Assembly: GCA_045635745.1 (NCBI GenBank)
Contig: JAZTWG010000033.1
Location: forward strand, 1 to 64,000
DNA length: 64,000 nt
Direction: 5' to 3'
Source of the DNA: SIG78 sp045635745
GTDB lineage: Bacteria; Verrucomicrobiota; Lentisphaeria; Victivallales; Victivallaceae
Shown: in pieces, positions 1-7,863 of the stretch
How positions within the stretch are numbered: the stretch's first letter is position 1
How the letters are laid out: each line of letters opens with the position of its first letter
Translations under genes and position numbers: made by a program
The notes under the pieces: generated by a model
Seen by the model: the letters and a program-made list of their open reading frames with translations, nothing else
What the model was told of the DNA's origin: nothing
Databases searched by the model: none

Positions 1-1508
1 GTTCCGTGATGCGTGTTGAAGAAGTTCCCGCCGATTATGTGGAACTGCGTGAAAAATACTACAAACACCTGGTCGAATGCCTGGCTGAAGTCGACGAAGA
101 GATCATGGAGATCTTCCTGGCTGACGAAATGCCGACCCTCGAACAGATCCGTCCCGCTCTGCGCCGTGCCACCATTTCTGCGCAGCTCGTGCCGGTGGCT
201 TGCGCCAGTGCGTTCAAGAAACGCGGCGTGCAGCCGGTGCTGGACATCGTGGCTGATTTCCTGCCCAGCCCGATTGATATCTGGGACATCAAAGGTTCCG
301 ACCCGGTGACCGGTGATGAAAAGACCCGCCACGTCGGCGATATGCAGCCCTTTGCTGCGTTGGTCTTCAAGATCATGACTGACCCGTTTGTCGGTAAACT
401 CTACTACTTCCGTGTGTACAGCGGTACCGCTGCGCAGGGTATGGAAGTGCTGAACCCGCGTACCAACCGCCGCGAACGTCTCGGTCGTCTGCTGCAGATG
501 CACGCAAACCACCGCGAAGAACGCAAAGAGATCTTCTCCGGCGACATCGCCGCTGCGGTCGGTTTGAAGAACGTCACCACCGGTGACACCATCTGCGTGG
601 AAAGCGATCCGATCGTTCTCGAAAGCATGACCTTCCCGGAACCGGTTATCAGTGTTGCTGTTGAACCGAAGAGCTCCGGCGAACGCGACAAGCTCTCCAA
701 AGGCTTGATCGCTCTGTCTGATGAAGACCCGACCTTCCGCGTGCGTTCCGACGAAGAAACCGGACAGACCATTATCTCCGGTATGGGTGAATTGCACCTG
801 GAAATCATTATCGACCGTTTGATCCGTGAATTCAAAGTTGAAGCCAACACCGGTGCTCCGCAGGTTGCTTACCGCGAAGCTATCACCAGCAGTGCTGATG
901 CTGATACCAAGTTTGTCCGTCAGACTGGCGGTCACGGTCAGTATGGTCACGTTATCATCCACATGGAACCGGGCGAACAGGGCAGCGGTTTGGTCATCGA
1001 GAACAAAGTTGTCGGTGGTAACATTCCGAAAGAATTCATCAAGCCTGTGGAAAATGGCTTGCGCGAAGCTGCCGCAACCGGTGTGCTTGCCGGTTATCCG
1101 TTGATCGATATGAAGATCGACATCGTTGACGGTTCTTACCACCCGGTCGACTCCTCGGAAATGGCATTTAAGATCGCTGCCTCCATGGCACTGAAAGAAG
1201 CTGCCAAGAAAGCGAATCTGATTTTGCTTGAACCGATTATGAAGGTCGACGTGGTCGTACCGGAAGAAAACATGGGCGATATCATCGGCGACATCACCAG
1301 CCGTCGTGGTAACATTGTTGAAATCAGCTCCAATGTTCAGGCAGGATTCAACAAACTCAATGCCCAAGTGCCGCTGGCTGAACTGTTCGGTTATGCCACG
1401 GCGATCCGCTCACTGTCCCGCGGACGTGCATCTTACACGATGGAACCGTCCCACTTTGAACGGGTACCGAAACAAGTCCAAGAAAAAGTTGTAACGGAGA
1501 AGAAATAA
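1..1508 (+). CDS. fusA: Elongation factor G, C-terminal 500 residues (5' end outside window)
   Basis: EF-G drives ribosomal translocation with GTP hydrolysis. The frame is open to the left edge and the first 190-200 residues, which carry the P-loop and most of the GTPase domain, are missing only because the window starts here. Visible are the end of the G domain, domain II (RVYSGTAAQG), domain III (GMGELHLEI), domain IV (the QTGGHGQYGHV stretch and the G-loop region SYHPVDSSEMAFK) and domain V (MGDIIGDITSRRGNI). The stop at 1506-1508 is only 3 nt before rpsJ, so fusA and the S10 genes are linked, with no tuf between them. The GTG at position 6 is internal and not a real start. Confidence 0.97.
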   Translation, partial: SVMRVEEVPADYVELREKYYKHLVECLAEVDEEIMEIFLADEMPTLEQIRPALRRATISAQLVPVACASAFKKRGVQPVLDIVADFLPSPIDIWDIKGSDPVTGDEKTRHVGDMQPFAALVFKIMTDPFVGKLYYFRVYSGTAAQGMEVLNPRTNRRERLGRLLQMHANHREERKEIFSGDIAAAVGLKNVTTGDTICVESDPIVLESMTFPEPVISVAVEPKSSGERDKLSKGLIALSDEDPTFRVRSDEETGQTIISGMGELHLEIIIDRLIREFKVEANTGAPQVAYREAITSSADADTKFVRQTGGHGQYGHVIIHMEPGEQGSGLVIENKVVGGNIPKEFIKPVENGLREAAATGVLAGYPLIDMKIDIVDGSYHPVDSSEMAFKIAASMALKEAAKKANLILLEPIMKVDVVVPEENMGDIIGDITSRRGNIVEISSNVQAGFNKLNAQVPLAELFGYATAIRSLSRGRASYTMEPSHFERVPKQVQEKVVTEKK

Positions 1509-1511
1509 ATC

Positions 1512-1829
1512 ATGAGCAGCAATAACCAGAAGGTTCGGATCCGTCTGCAGGCCTATGAGCACCGCATTCTGGATCAGTCCGTGGCGGAAATTCTGAATAC
1601 CGTCAAACGTACCGGTTCGCGCGTTGTCGGTCCGGTTCCGCTTCCGACCCGCATTGAACGTTTCACTGTGAACCGTTCACCGCACGTCGACAAGAAGTCG
1701 ATGGAACAGTTTGAAATCCGCACCCACAAGCGCGTGCTGGATATCATTGATCCGACCAACCGGACTGTGGATGAACTCAAGAAATTGAGTTTGCCCGCCG
1801 GGGTGGATATTTCAGTCAAGATCGGCTGA
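1512..1829 (+). CDS. rpsJ: 30S ribosomal protein S10 (uS10)
   Basis: Small-subunit head protein that also acts in antitermination as NusE. The 105-residue length is normal. The family signature is seen in VGPVPLPTRIERFTVNRSPHV and in the Lys/Arg-rich HKRVLDIIDP segment. The start is an ATG 3 nt after the fusA stop, with a GGAG sequence at the end of fusA. A 171-nt structured spacer follows before rplC, which is unusual inside this operon. Confidence 0.98.
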   Translation: MSSNNQKVRIRLQAYEHRILDQSVAEILNTVKRTGSRVVGPVPLPTRIERFTVNRSPHVDKKSMEQFEIRTHKRVLDIIDPTNRTVDELKKLSLPAGVDISVKIG

Positions 1830-2000
1830 AGATAGATTAATACCGCCGGTTGGGGCTGAAAGCGGCAGGTGCAGAGTTGCAGAAGCACCTGTTGCAATAA
1901 AGCACCGGCGGAAATCAAGTCGAGCCGGTTTTTCCGGCAGAACTGATTGATACCAATGCTCCTGAAACCGATTGGAGTATGTATCAGAAAGGACAAAAAA
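1830..2000 (+). promoter_or_regulatory. Structured spacer between rpsJ and rplC, candidate ribosomal-protein leader
   Basis: The 171 nt between S10 and L3 contain nested complementary segments. CCGCCGGT (1843-1850) pairs with ACCGGCGG (1904-1911), and inside it CAGGTGC (1866-1872) pairs with GCACCTG (1885-1891). Further on are a GCCGG/CCGGC hairpin with a T5 loop (about 1923-1937) and a TGATAC/GTATCA stem (about 1948-1986) that ends next to the rplC Shine-Dalgarno AGAAAGGA. No reading frame explains the region. Feedback by L3, L4 or another r-protein is inference; in E. coli the comparable leader lies before S10, not after it. Confidence 0.5.
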
Positions 2001-2642
2001 GTGAAGAGTTTAATCGGTAAAAAGATCGGTATGACTCAGATCTACGACGAAAAGGGCAAGACTGTACCGGTGACGGTCATTCAGGCTGGTCCTTGCGTTG
2101 TGGTTGATGTCAAGACCGTCGAGCGGGATGGCTATTCAGCTGTCCAGCTGGGTTTCGGCGAACGCCGTGCCAAGAATGCCAGCAAGGCACTTCTGGGTCA
2201 CGTTGCAAAAGCCAACTACACAGACAAAGCGCCGGCAGTGCTGCGCGAGTTCCGCACCGCTTCTGATGAAGCGATCGAACTGGGTACTGTTCTTTCGGCG
2301 GATGTTTTTGAAGTCAACGATTACCTTGACATCGTTGGTACCACCAAGGGCCCCGGTTTTCAGGGTGTTGTGAAACGTTGGAACTTCGGCGGTGGCCGCG
2401 CCAGTCACGGTGGTGCCTGGACCCGTCGTCCCGGTTCTATCGGTCAGTGCGAATTTCCGGGTAACGTTGCCAAAGGCAAGAAGATGCCCGGTCACATGGG
2501 TAACACCCGTTGCACCATGCAGAATTTGCAGGTCGTGAAGGTGTTGGCTGAAGACAATGTCATTTGCGTGCGCGGCTGCGTTCCGGGCTCCAAGGGTGGT
2601 CTTCTGCTGCTGAAGTCTGCGATCAAGAAATCGGGCAAGTAA
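2001..2642 (+). CDS. rplC: 50S ribosomal protein L3 (uL3)
   Basis: Early-assembling large-subunit protein near the peptidyl transferase centre. I place the start at the GTG at 2001 (reads MKSLIGKKIGMTQIYDEKG), which follows AGAAAGGAC and gives the usual 213 residues; a longer in-frame ATG at 1947 would add residues unlike L3 and sits inside the structured spacer. Family motifs: IGKKIGMTQ at the N-terminus, GFQGVVKRW, and GPGSIGQCEFPGNVAKGKKMPGHMG-like central loop (here with RRPGSIGQ). rplD follows after 15 nt. Confidence 0.97.
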   Translation: MKSLIGKKIGMTQIYDEKGKTVPVTVIQAGPCVVVDVKTVERDGYSAVQLGFGERRAKNASKALLGHVAKANYTDKAPAVLREFRTASDEAIELGTVLSADVFEVNDYLDIVGTTKGPGFQGVVKRWNFGGGRASHGGAWTRRPGSIGQCEFPGNVAKGKKMPGHMGNTRCTMQNLQVVKVLAEDNVICVRGCVPGSKGGLLLLKSAIKKSGK

Positions 2643-2657
2643 GGATTGGTGATTACA

Positions 2658-3287
2658 ATGTCGAAAGTTTTGGATATTCTCGATTGCAAAGGCGTGAAGG
2701 TCGGCGATTATCAGCTGCCCGATAACGCTATCGAATTGGAAAAGGGTGAACAGGCTGTTCATGATGCTGTGGTGGCTTTTCTTGCCAGCCAGCGTGCCAA
2801 CACTGCCTGCACCAAGACCCGTGCAGAAGTCCGTGGCGGCGGTGCCAAACCGACCCGTCAGAAGGGCCTCGGCCGTGCCCGTACCGGTTCCAGCCGTTCT
2901 CCGGTCTGGACTGGCGGTGGTGTTATCTTCGGACCTACTCCTGAACGCAACTACAACCGTCATGTGAACCGCAAGGTCATGAAGCTGGCTCTGCGCCGTG
3001 CTTTCAGCGAACGCGTGGTCGACAATGCGGTGCTGGTGCTTGACAAGTTTGAACTTCCGGATCACAAGACCAAGAATGCCTGCGAAGTGCTGAAGAACCT
3101 TAAGCTGGAAGGCACAGCCCTTCTGTCGGTTCCTGAGTACGAAGAAAATGCAGTTCTTGCGACCGACAATATTGCCGGTCTGCTGCTGATCCGTGCCGCC
3201 AGTGTGAACGTTTATGACCTCTTGCGTTATGACAAGCTGGTCTTCACCAAAGAAGCTCTTGATGCGTTTATTACGCGTCTTAACTGA
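2658..3287 (+). CDS. rplD: 50S ribosomal protein L4 (uL4)
   Basis: Large-subunit protein lining the exit tunnel; in enterobacteria it also represses the S10 operon. The start at ATG 2658 (MSKVLDILDC) gives 209 residues and has AAGGA at 2641-2645; an in-frame TTG at 2646 and GTG at 2649 are less likely. The conserved tunnel-loop stretch TRAEVRGGGAKPTRQKGLGR and the FGPTPERNYNRHVNRK region are clear. Its stop codon overlaps a possible upstream start of rplW (TGATG). Confidence 0.97.
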   Translation: MSKVLDILDCKGVKVGDYQLPDNAIELEKGEQAVHDAVVAFLASQRANTACTKTRAEVRGGGAKPTRQKGLGRARTGSSRSPVWTGGGVIFGPTPERNYNRHVNRKVMKLALRRAFSERVVDNAVLVLDKFELPDHKTKNACEVLKNLKLEGTALLSVPEYEENAVLATDNIAGLLLIRAASVNVYDLLRYDKLVFTKEALDAFITRLN

Positions 3288-3301
3288 TGGGGAAAAAGAA
3301 G

Positions 3302-3586
3302 ATGAAAAACAATTTTGAAGTCATTATCGCCCCCGTCATCACCGAGAAAGCCAGTGCTCTGGCAGCCGAAAACAAGTATGCTTTCCGCGTGCATGCCAAG
3401 GCTGAAAAGATCGAAATCGGTCGTGCTGTTGAAGCACTGTTTCCCGGCGTGAAGGTTGCGAGCGTCAATGTGATGAACTATTCGGGCAAGCTCAAGCGCA
3501 TGGGCCGTTCGCCGAAAGCCGGTCGTCGTTCTGACTGGAAGAAAGCGATCGTAACGTTGTCTGAAGGCGCGATTGAAATCGCTTAA
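3302..3586 (+). CDS. rplW: 50S ribosomal protein L23 (uL23)
   Basis: Protein at the tunnel exit, docking site for trigger factor and SRP. I choose ATG 3302 (MKNNFEVIIAPVITEKAS, 94 residues) because GGGGA lies 8 nt upstream. The alternative ATG at 3287 overlaps the rplD stop and would add MGKKK. The N-terminal I.APVITEKAS motif and the Lys/Arg-rich KLKRMGRSPKAGRRSDWKKA loop are typical for L23. Confidence 0.95.
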   Translation: MKNNFEVIIAPVITEKASALAAENKYAFRVHAKAEKIEIGRAVEALFPGVKVASVNVMNYSGKLKRMGRSPKAGRRSDWKKAIVTLSEGAIEIA

Positions 3587-3603
3587 TTGTGAAAGGTTGA
3601 ACA

Positions 3604-4431
3604 ATGGCTGTTAAAAGTTACAATCCGACGACGGCGAGCCGCCGGAATATGACGGTCAGCGATTTCAGCGAAATCACTGCAACGTCTCCGCTTAAGAGCT
3701 TGACCAAAGGTAAGAATTCTACCGGCGGTCGCAATAGCTATGGTCGCGTTACCACCCGTTTCCGTGGTGCCGGCAACAAACGTCGTTATCGTATGATCGA
3801 CTTCATGCGCGCCAAAGATGGCGTGCCGGCAAAAGTCGTAAGCATCGAATATGACCCCAATCGTACTGCCCGTATTGCTCTGTTGGCTTATGCTGACGGC
3901 GAAAAGGCGTACATCCTTGCCCCGAATGGCCTGCAGGTTGGTCAGACCGTGATGAACGGTTCCAAGGCCGAGCTGAAGCCTGGCAACTGCCTTAAGATCA
4001 AAGATATTCCGGTTGGTGTTTCCATCCACAATATCGAAATGCTGCCCGGTCAGGGAGCCAAGCTGGTTCGTTCTGCCGGTCAGAGCGCAGTTCTCCGCGG
4101 TAAAGAAGAAATGTATGCGCAGATCAAGCTGCCCTCCGGCGAAGTCCGCATGATCAATGTGGAATGCAAAGCTACCATCGGTGTTCTCGGCAACGAAGAA
4201 CACATGAATATCAAGCTTGGTAAAGCCGGTAAGAAACGCTACATGGGTAAACGTCCGCATGTCCGCGGTGTTGCCATGAACCCGATCGACCATCCGATGG
4301 GTGGTGGTGAGGGCCGCAGCTCCGGCGGCGGTCATCCCGTTTCGCCCTGGGGTCAGCTTGCTAAAGGTAAGCGTACCCGTTATCCGAAAAAGACTTCTGG
4401 TAAGTTTATCGTTGAACGGAGGAAGAAATAA
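3604..4431 (+). CDS. rplB: 50S ribosomal protein L2 (uL2)
   Basis: One of the most conserved large-subunit proteins, needed for subunit joining and peptidyl transfer. The product is 275 residues, the normal length. The C-terminal signature around residues 220-245 (MNPIDHPMGGGEGR, then GGGHPVSPWGQ) includes the conserved histidine. The Shine-Dalgarno AAAGG is 6 nt before the ATG. The last base of its TAA stop is the first base of the rpsS ATG. Confidence 0.98.
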   Translation: MAVKSYNPTTASRRNMTVSDFSEITATSPLKSLTKGKNSTGGRNSYGRVTTRFRGAGNKRRYRMIDFMRAKDGVPAKVVSIEYDPNRTARIALLAYADGEKAYILAPNGLQVGQTVMNGSKAELKPGNCLKIKDIPVGVSIHNIEMLPGQGAKLVRSAGQSAVLRGKEEMYAQIKLPSGEVRMINVECKATIGVLGNEEHMNIKLGKAGKKRYMGKRPHVRGVAMNPIDHPMGGGEGRSSGGGHPVSPWGQLAKGKRTRYPKKTSGKFIVERRKK

Positions 4432-4700
4432 TGGCGAGATCAATCAAAAAAGGACCGTTTGTCGATGCATATTTGTACGACAAAGTCGAAGCGATGAACA
4501 AGTCCGGTCAGAAGCGTTCGATCAAGACCTGGTCGCGTCGCAGCATGATCGTTCCGGATTTCGTCGGTCATACCTTCGATGTGCATAATGGTCGTGCGTT
4601 TGTTCCGGTGTTCGTCACCGAAAACATGGTCGGTCACAAGTTGGGCGAATTCGTCCCGACCCGTACCTTCAAAGACCACGGGGTCATGTCCGGTAAATAA
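4431..4700 (+). CDS. rpsS: 30S ribosomal protein S19 (uS19)
   Basis: Small-subunit head protein that contacts S13 and the P-site tRNA region. It is 89 residues with the canonical N-terminus MARSIKKGPFVD and the motif TWSRRSMIVPDFVGHTFDVHNG. It overlaps rplB by 1 bp, indicating translational coupling, and is the last gene of this ribosomal run: an intrinsic terminator follows 30 nt later, where rplV and rpsC would be expected in most bacteria. Confidence 0.98.
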   Translation: MARSIKKGPFVDAYLYDKVEAMNKSGQKRSIKTWSRRSMIVPDFVGHTFDVHNGRAFVPVFVTENMVGHKLGEFVPTRTFKDHGVMSGK

Positions 4701-4730
4701 TTGCCAGACAAGTACGTTAAGTACACTCCA

Positions 4731-4761
4731 AACCGCTGCAGGAAACTGCAGCGGTTTTTTT
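4731..4761 (+). terminator. Intrinsic terminator of the fusA/S10-type operon
   Basis: AACCGCTGCAG (4731-4741), loop GAAA (4742-4745), CTGCAGCGGTT (4746-4756), then a T run to 4761. An 11-bp perfect stem with a tetraloop is as strong as such signals get. Confidence 0.95.
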
Positions 4762-5012
4762 ATTTCAAAAAGATAAATGTCCTTAAAGTTTAAGAAAATA
4801 TTTTCCCAATATAGATTATTTTCACCTACCCTTATTGGGAACAAAGCTTAAAGCTTATAAATCAGGAGGGATGAACATGCAACCGCCACGGGGAATTAAA
4901 AAACGGTCAATGACTGCTCATTTATAGCGCGAAATATGAAAAGCATTTCCGGCGGTGGTGGCGGGAGAATTTTCCGATAATACTATTGATTGAATATCAA
5001 TAACCCTGCCAC
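4762..5012. other. Intergenic region with inverted repeat, no large gene
   Basis: Between the terminator and the convergent amidotransferase gene. It holds an 8-bp inverted repeat, TCCCAATA (4804-4811) and TATTGGGA (4833-4840), a doubled AAGCTT near 4845-4857, and a very short reading frame with a strong ribosome binding site (next entry). I see no RNA gene and no longer frame. Confidence 0.5.
4877..4927 (+). CDS. Possible 16-residue small ORF with ideal ribosome binding site
   Basis: ATG at 4877 is preceded by AGGAGG (4864-4869) at 7 nt spacing, a better Shine-Dalgarno than most genes here have. The frame reads MQPPRGIKKRSMTAHL and stops at 4927. The peptide is basic and matches nothing I recognise. 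It could be a real small protein, a leader peptide, or a relic of a longer gene. Its position behind an inverted repeat suggests a separate regulated unit. Confidence 0.3.
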   Translation: MQPPRGIKKRSMTAHL

Positions 5013-5720
5013 TTATTGCCGGGCGGCTTCGCTGCAGAGTTTGCCGAAGATTTTCGGGGCAAGATCATCCATGCGTTCGGGATGAAACTGTACCCCGAGT
5101 ACCATGCGTCCGGGCGTATTCAGTTCGATAGCTTCGATCGAGCCGTCAAATGCGATGGCGGAAACTGCGATATTTTCTCCCAGATGGTCAGGATCAACAG
5201 CCTGATGATGGAAACTGTTGACCGTTATTTCATTGTCTGGTTCAAGTTGAAGCGCATCGGCAAGAAATCCGCTCCGGCAAATTCTGGCGGAGTGAAATTT
5301 TCCATCGCGGTGCGCCTCGTCGGCATTGCCAAGATGCTGGATCAACTTGCCGCCGGTAATGATATTTATGAGCTGGCACCCGGCGCAGATACCGAGCACC
5401 GGCATATTGCGGCGCATGACTGCCTGTCCGAAAGCTATATCAAAGTGCGGGCGCATCCTGCCGAGGAACGTTTCCGGATGCGGTTCGCAGCCGTAATGAG
5501 CTGGTAGATAATCTTTGCCGCCAATAAAGAGGACACCATCTGCGAGATCGAGCCACGACTCAATCAGCTCCGGCTCTTCAATTGAAGGCATAAGCACCGG
5601 CAACCCGCCGGCTTCGACAACCCGCTGCGAATATTGGCTGTTGAGAGAATCGACTTCTTTCTGAGCAAGGATATTGACCGCCATATTGATAAGTATGACC
5701 GGACGCCGCATCGCAGACAT
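5013..5720 (-). CDS. Class I glutamine amidotransferase-like hydrolase (peptidase C26, PuuD-like)
   Basis: Predicted gamma-glutamyl hydrolase family member; PuuD relatives hydrolyse gamma-glutamyl-GABA in putrescine use, but the substrate here is unknown. The 235-residue protein has the nucleophile elbow GICAGCQ (Cys102) and the partner dyad in GVQFHPE (His203, Glu205), plus NSFHHQAVD, typical of C26. Start chosen at ATG 5720 (MSAMRRPVIL), with GAGA upstream; an in-frame GTG at 5753 and ATG at 5711 are alternatives. It stands alone, convergent to the ribosomal genes and just downstream of htpG on the same strand. Confidence 0.85.
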   Translation of the reverse strand: MSAMRRPVILINMAVNILAQKEVDSLNSQYSQRVVEAGGLPVLMPSIEEPELIESWLDLADGVLFIGGKDYLPAHYGCEPHPETFLGRMRPHFDIAFGQAVMRRNMPVLGICAGCQLINIITGGKLIQHLGNADEAHRDGKFHSARICRSGFLADALQLEPDNEITVNSFHHQAVDPDHLGENIAVSAIAFDGSIEAIELNTPGRMVLGVQFHPERMDDLAPKIFGKLCSEAARQ

Positions 5721-5786
5721 GGGAAATCTCGCATTTTTGCATAATTCCGCCACCGGATCTTCATGAACCCGATGGCGGAAAACAAG

Positions 5787-7655
5787 TTACTTCATCAGGG
5801 CGGAAATGCTTTTTACGAATGCCAGCGGGTCGGGCAGCGGACTGCCTTCGGTCAGCAGCGCTTCACCGTACAATATTTCTGTATATTGCGCAAGTTGTTC
5901 GCTTTTGGCATCTTCTTCGCACAGCGCCAGCATCTTTTCCACCACCGGATGATTGGGGTTGAGCTCCAGAACCCGTTTGCTTTCCGGCGAGGGCTGGTGC
6001 ATTGCCTTGAGCAACCGTTCCAGCTGCGGACTGATGCTGTTGCTTTCGCCCACCAGGCAGCAGGTGCTGTCGGTCAGGCGTCGGGTCAGGCGTACGGCCG
6101 AAAGTTTATCCTGCAGCTTTTCAAAAATGTAGTCCAGCAGTTTCTGATACTTTTTCGTGGCTTCTTCCAGAGCTTTTTCTTCGGCATCGGGATCTTTTTC
6201 GATTTCCAATTCGCCCTTGTTGGCGCTCTTGAGATATTTTTTGTCGTACTGCATGAAGTTCTGCATGATGAATTCATCCACCGGGTCGGTCATCAGCAGC
6301 ACATCAAAACCTTTGCTGCGGAAAATTTCCAGTGCCGGACTGGCAAGCGCCAGCTGGCGGCTTTCGGCAATGATATAATAGATATGTTCCTGTTCGGACG
6401 GCATGGCGTTGATGTACTCTTTAAGCGTTATCAATTCACCGGGTTGGCCGTTCATGGTTTCAAACATCACCAGGTCTTTGATCTTTTCCTGATTGGCCGG
6501 GTCGATATGGATGCCTTCTTTCAGGATCTTGCCGAACTCTTTGAAGAATTTTTTGTATTGTTCTGCATCGCGTTCCAGCATTTTCTTGAGCTCACCCAGC
6601 ACTTTGCCGGTAATTGCCCGTTTGATACTGCCCAGCAGTGGATTTTCCTGCAGGATTTCGCGCGATACGTTCAGCGGCAGGTCGCTGGAATCCACCACCC
6701 CGCGCAGAAAACGCAGATAATCCGGCACCAGCGCTTCGCAGTTGTCGGTAATAAACACCCGCTTTACATAGAGCTGAAGACCTTTTTTCTGCAAATCCGG
6801 CATGAAGAGATTGAAAGGCGTTTCTTCGGGTATATAAATGAGCGCTTTGAACTCATTGGTGCCTTCGGCATTGATATTGATATGTTTGAGCGGTTTGCCG
6901 CCGTGGGCAAGATGGGCAAAAAATGCATTGTGCTCTTCGTCGGTGACTTCCGCGGCCGGACGCAGCCAGATGGCTTTTTGACTGTTGAGCGTGCGGTCTT
7001 CAATACTGGTGGTTTTGTCTTCGTTGGTTTTGGTAAACGGCAGAATGATGGGGTATTCGATAAAATCGGAATATTTGTGGATGATTTCAGAAATCTTCCA
7101 GTTTTCAAGGTAAATATCTTTATCGCCTTTGATATGCAAGGTTATGGTAGTACCGCTTTCAGCACGGCTGCACTCTTCGATGATATACTCTTCGGTACCG
7201 TTGGAACTCCAGCGCACGGCGGGGGTATCCATGCCGGCTCGCCGGGTTTCCACCGTAACGTTATCTGCCACCATGAATGCTGCATAAAAACCCACCCCGA
7301 ACTGGCCGATCAATTCCGGCGCACCCTGAGTCTGGGCGTTTTTCAGATTTTCCAGAAAAGCTTTGGTTCCGGATTTTGCGATGGTCCCGAGGTTTTCCTT
7401 GACTTCATCGGCACTCATACCGATACCATTATCGCTGATACTCAAGATCCGGTGTTCTTTATCTATGGCAAGGCGAATCTGCCAGTCGCGGGCAAGTTTG
7501 TCATCGGTCAGCGCGGCAAAACGCGCCTTGTCAATAGCATCGGCAGCATTGGCGACCAGCTCGCGCAAAAAGATATCCGGGTTGCTGTAAAGCGAGTGAA
7601 TGACCAGATCAAGCAGCTGCTTGACTTCGGCTTTGAATTGCATTGTTTCAGCCAT
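5787..7655 (-). CDS. htpG: Molecular chaperone HtpG (Hsp90)
   Basis: ATP-dependent cytosolic chaperone, 622 residues, full length. The GHKL ATPase domain shows the NAADAIDKARF helix, DNGIGM and GQFGVGFYAAFMVAD. The middle domain contains LPLNVSREILQ, and the C-terminal dimerisation part follows. The start at ATG 7655 (MAETMQFKAEV) has AAGGAG 5 nt upstream; a further in-frame start 10 codons earlier lacks one. The 208-bp gap to the divergent DUF349 gene must hold promoters for both. Confidence 0.97.
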   Translation of the reverse strand: MAETMQFKAEVKQLLDLVIHSLYSNPDIFLRELVANAADAIDKARFAALTDDKLARDWQIRLAIDKEHRILSISDNGIGMSADEVKENLGTIAKSGTKAFLENLKNAQTQGAPELIGQFGVGFYAAFMVADNVTVETRRAGMDTPAVRWSSNGTEEYIIEECSRAESGTTITLHIKGDKDIYLENWKISEIIHKYSDFIEYPIILPFTKTNEDKTTSIEDRTLNSQKAIWLRPAAEVTDEEHNAFFAHLAHGGKPLKHININAEGTNEFKALIYIPEETPFNLFMPDLQKKGLQLYVKRVFITDNCEALVPDYLRFLRGVVDSSDLPLNVSREILQENPLLGSIKRAITGKVLGELKKMLERDAEQYKKFFKEFGKILKEGIHIDPANQEKIKDLVMFETMNGQPGELITLKEYINAMPSEQEHIYYIIAESRQLALASPALEIFRSKGFDVLLMTDPVDEFIMQNFMQYDKKYLKSANKGELEIEKDPDAEEKALEEATKKYQKLLDYIFEKLQDKLSAVRLTRRLTDSTCCLVGESNSISPQLERLLKAMHQPSPESKRVLELNPNHPVVEKMLALCEEDAKSEQLAQYTEILYGEALLTEGSPLPDPLAFVKSISALMK

Positions 7656-7863
7656 ATTTTCTCCTTGTTTTTTATATACAGACAAATCAGTTTTTCAAAT
7701 CCAGCTAAAAGATAACTCAATTTTATCATATTGCAAGTTTACAGATAATTTTTTCGCGTAAAATGGTTCATTAAAAGCCGAAATCAGATTTGCGAAAAGT
7801 ATTTAAAGCGTGTAAAGTATCAAAGTATGAAAAAGTTTTTTTACATAAAACAGGAAATCTTAT

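Noticed and set aside
5763..7715. Long open frame antisense to htpG
   Set aside because: Shadow of htpG; the Hsp90 motifs on the minus strand are unambiguous.
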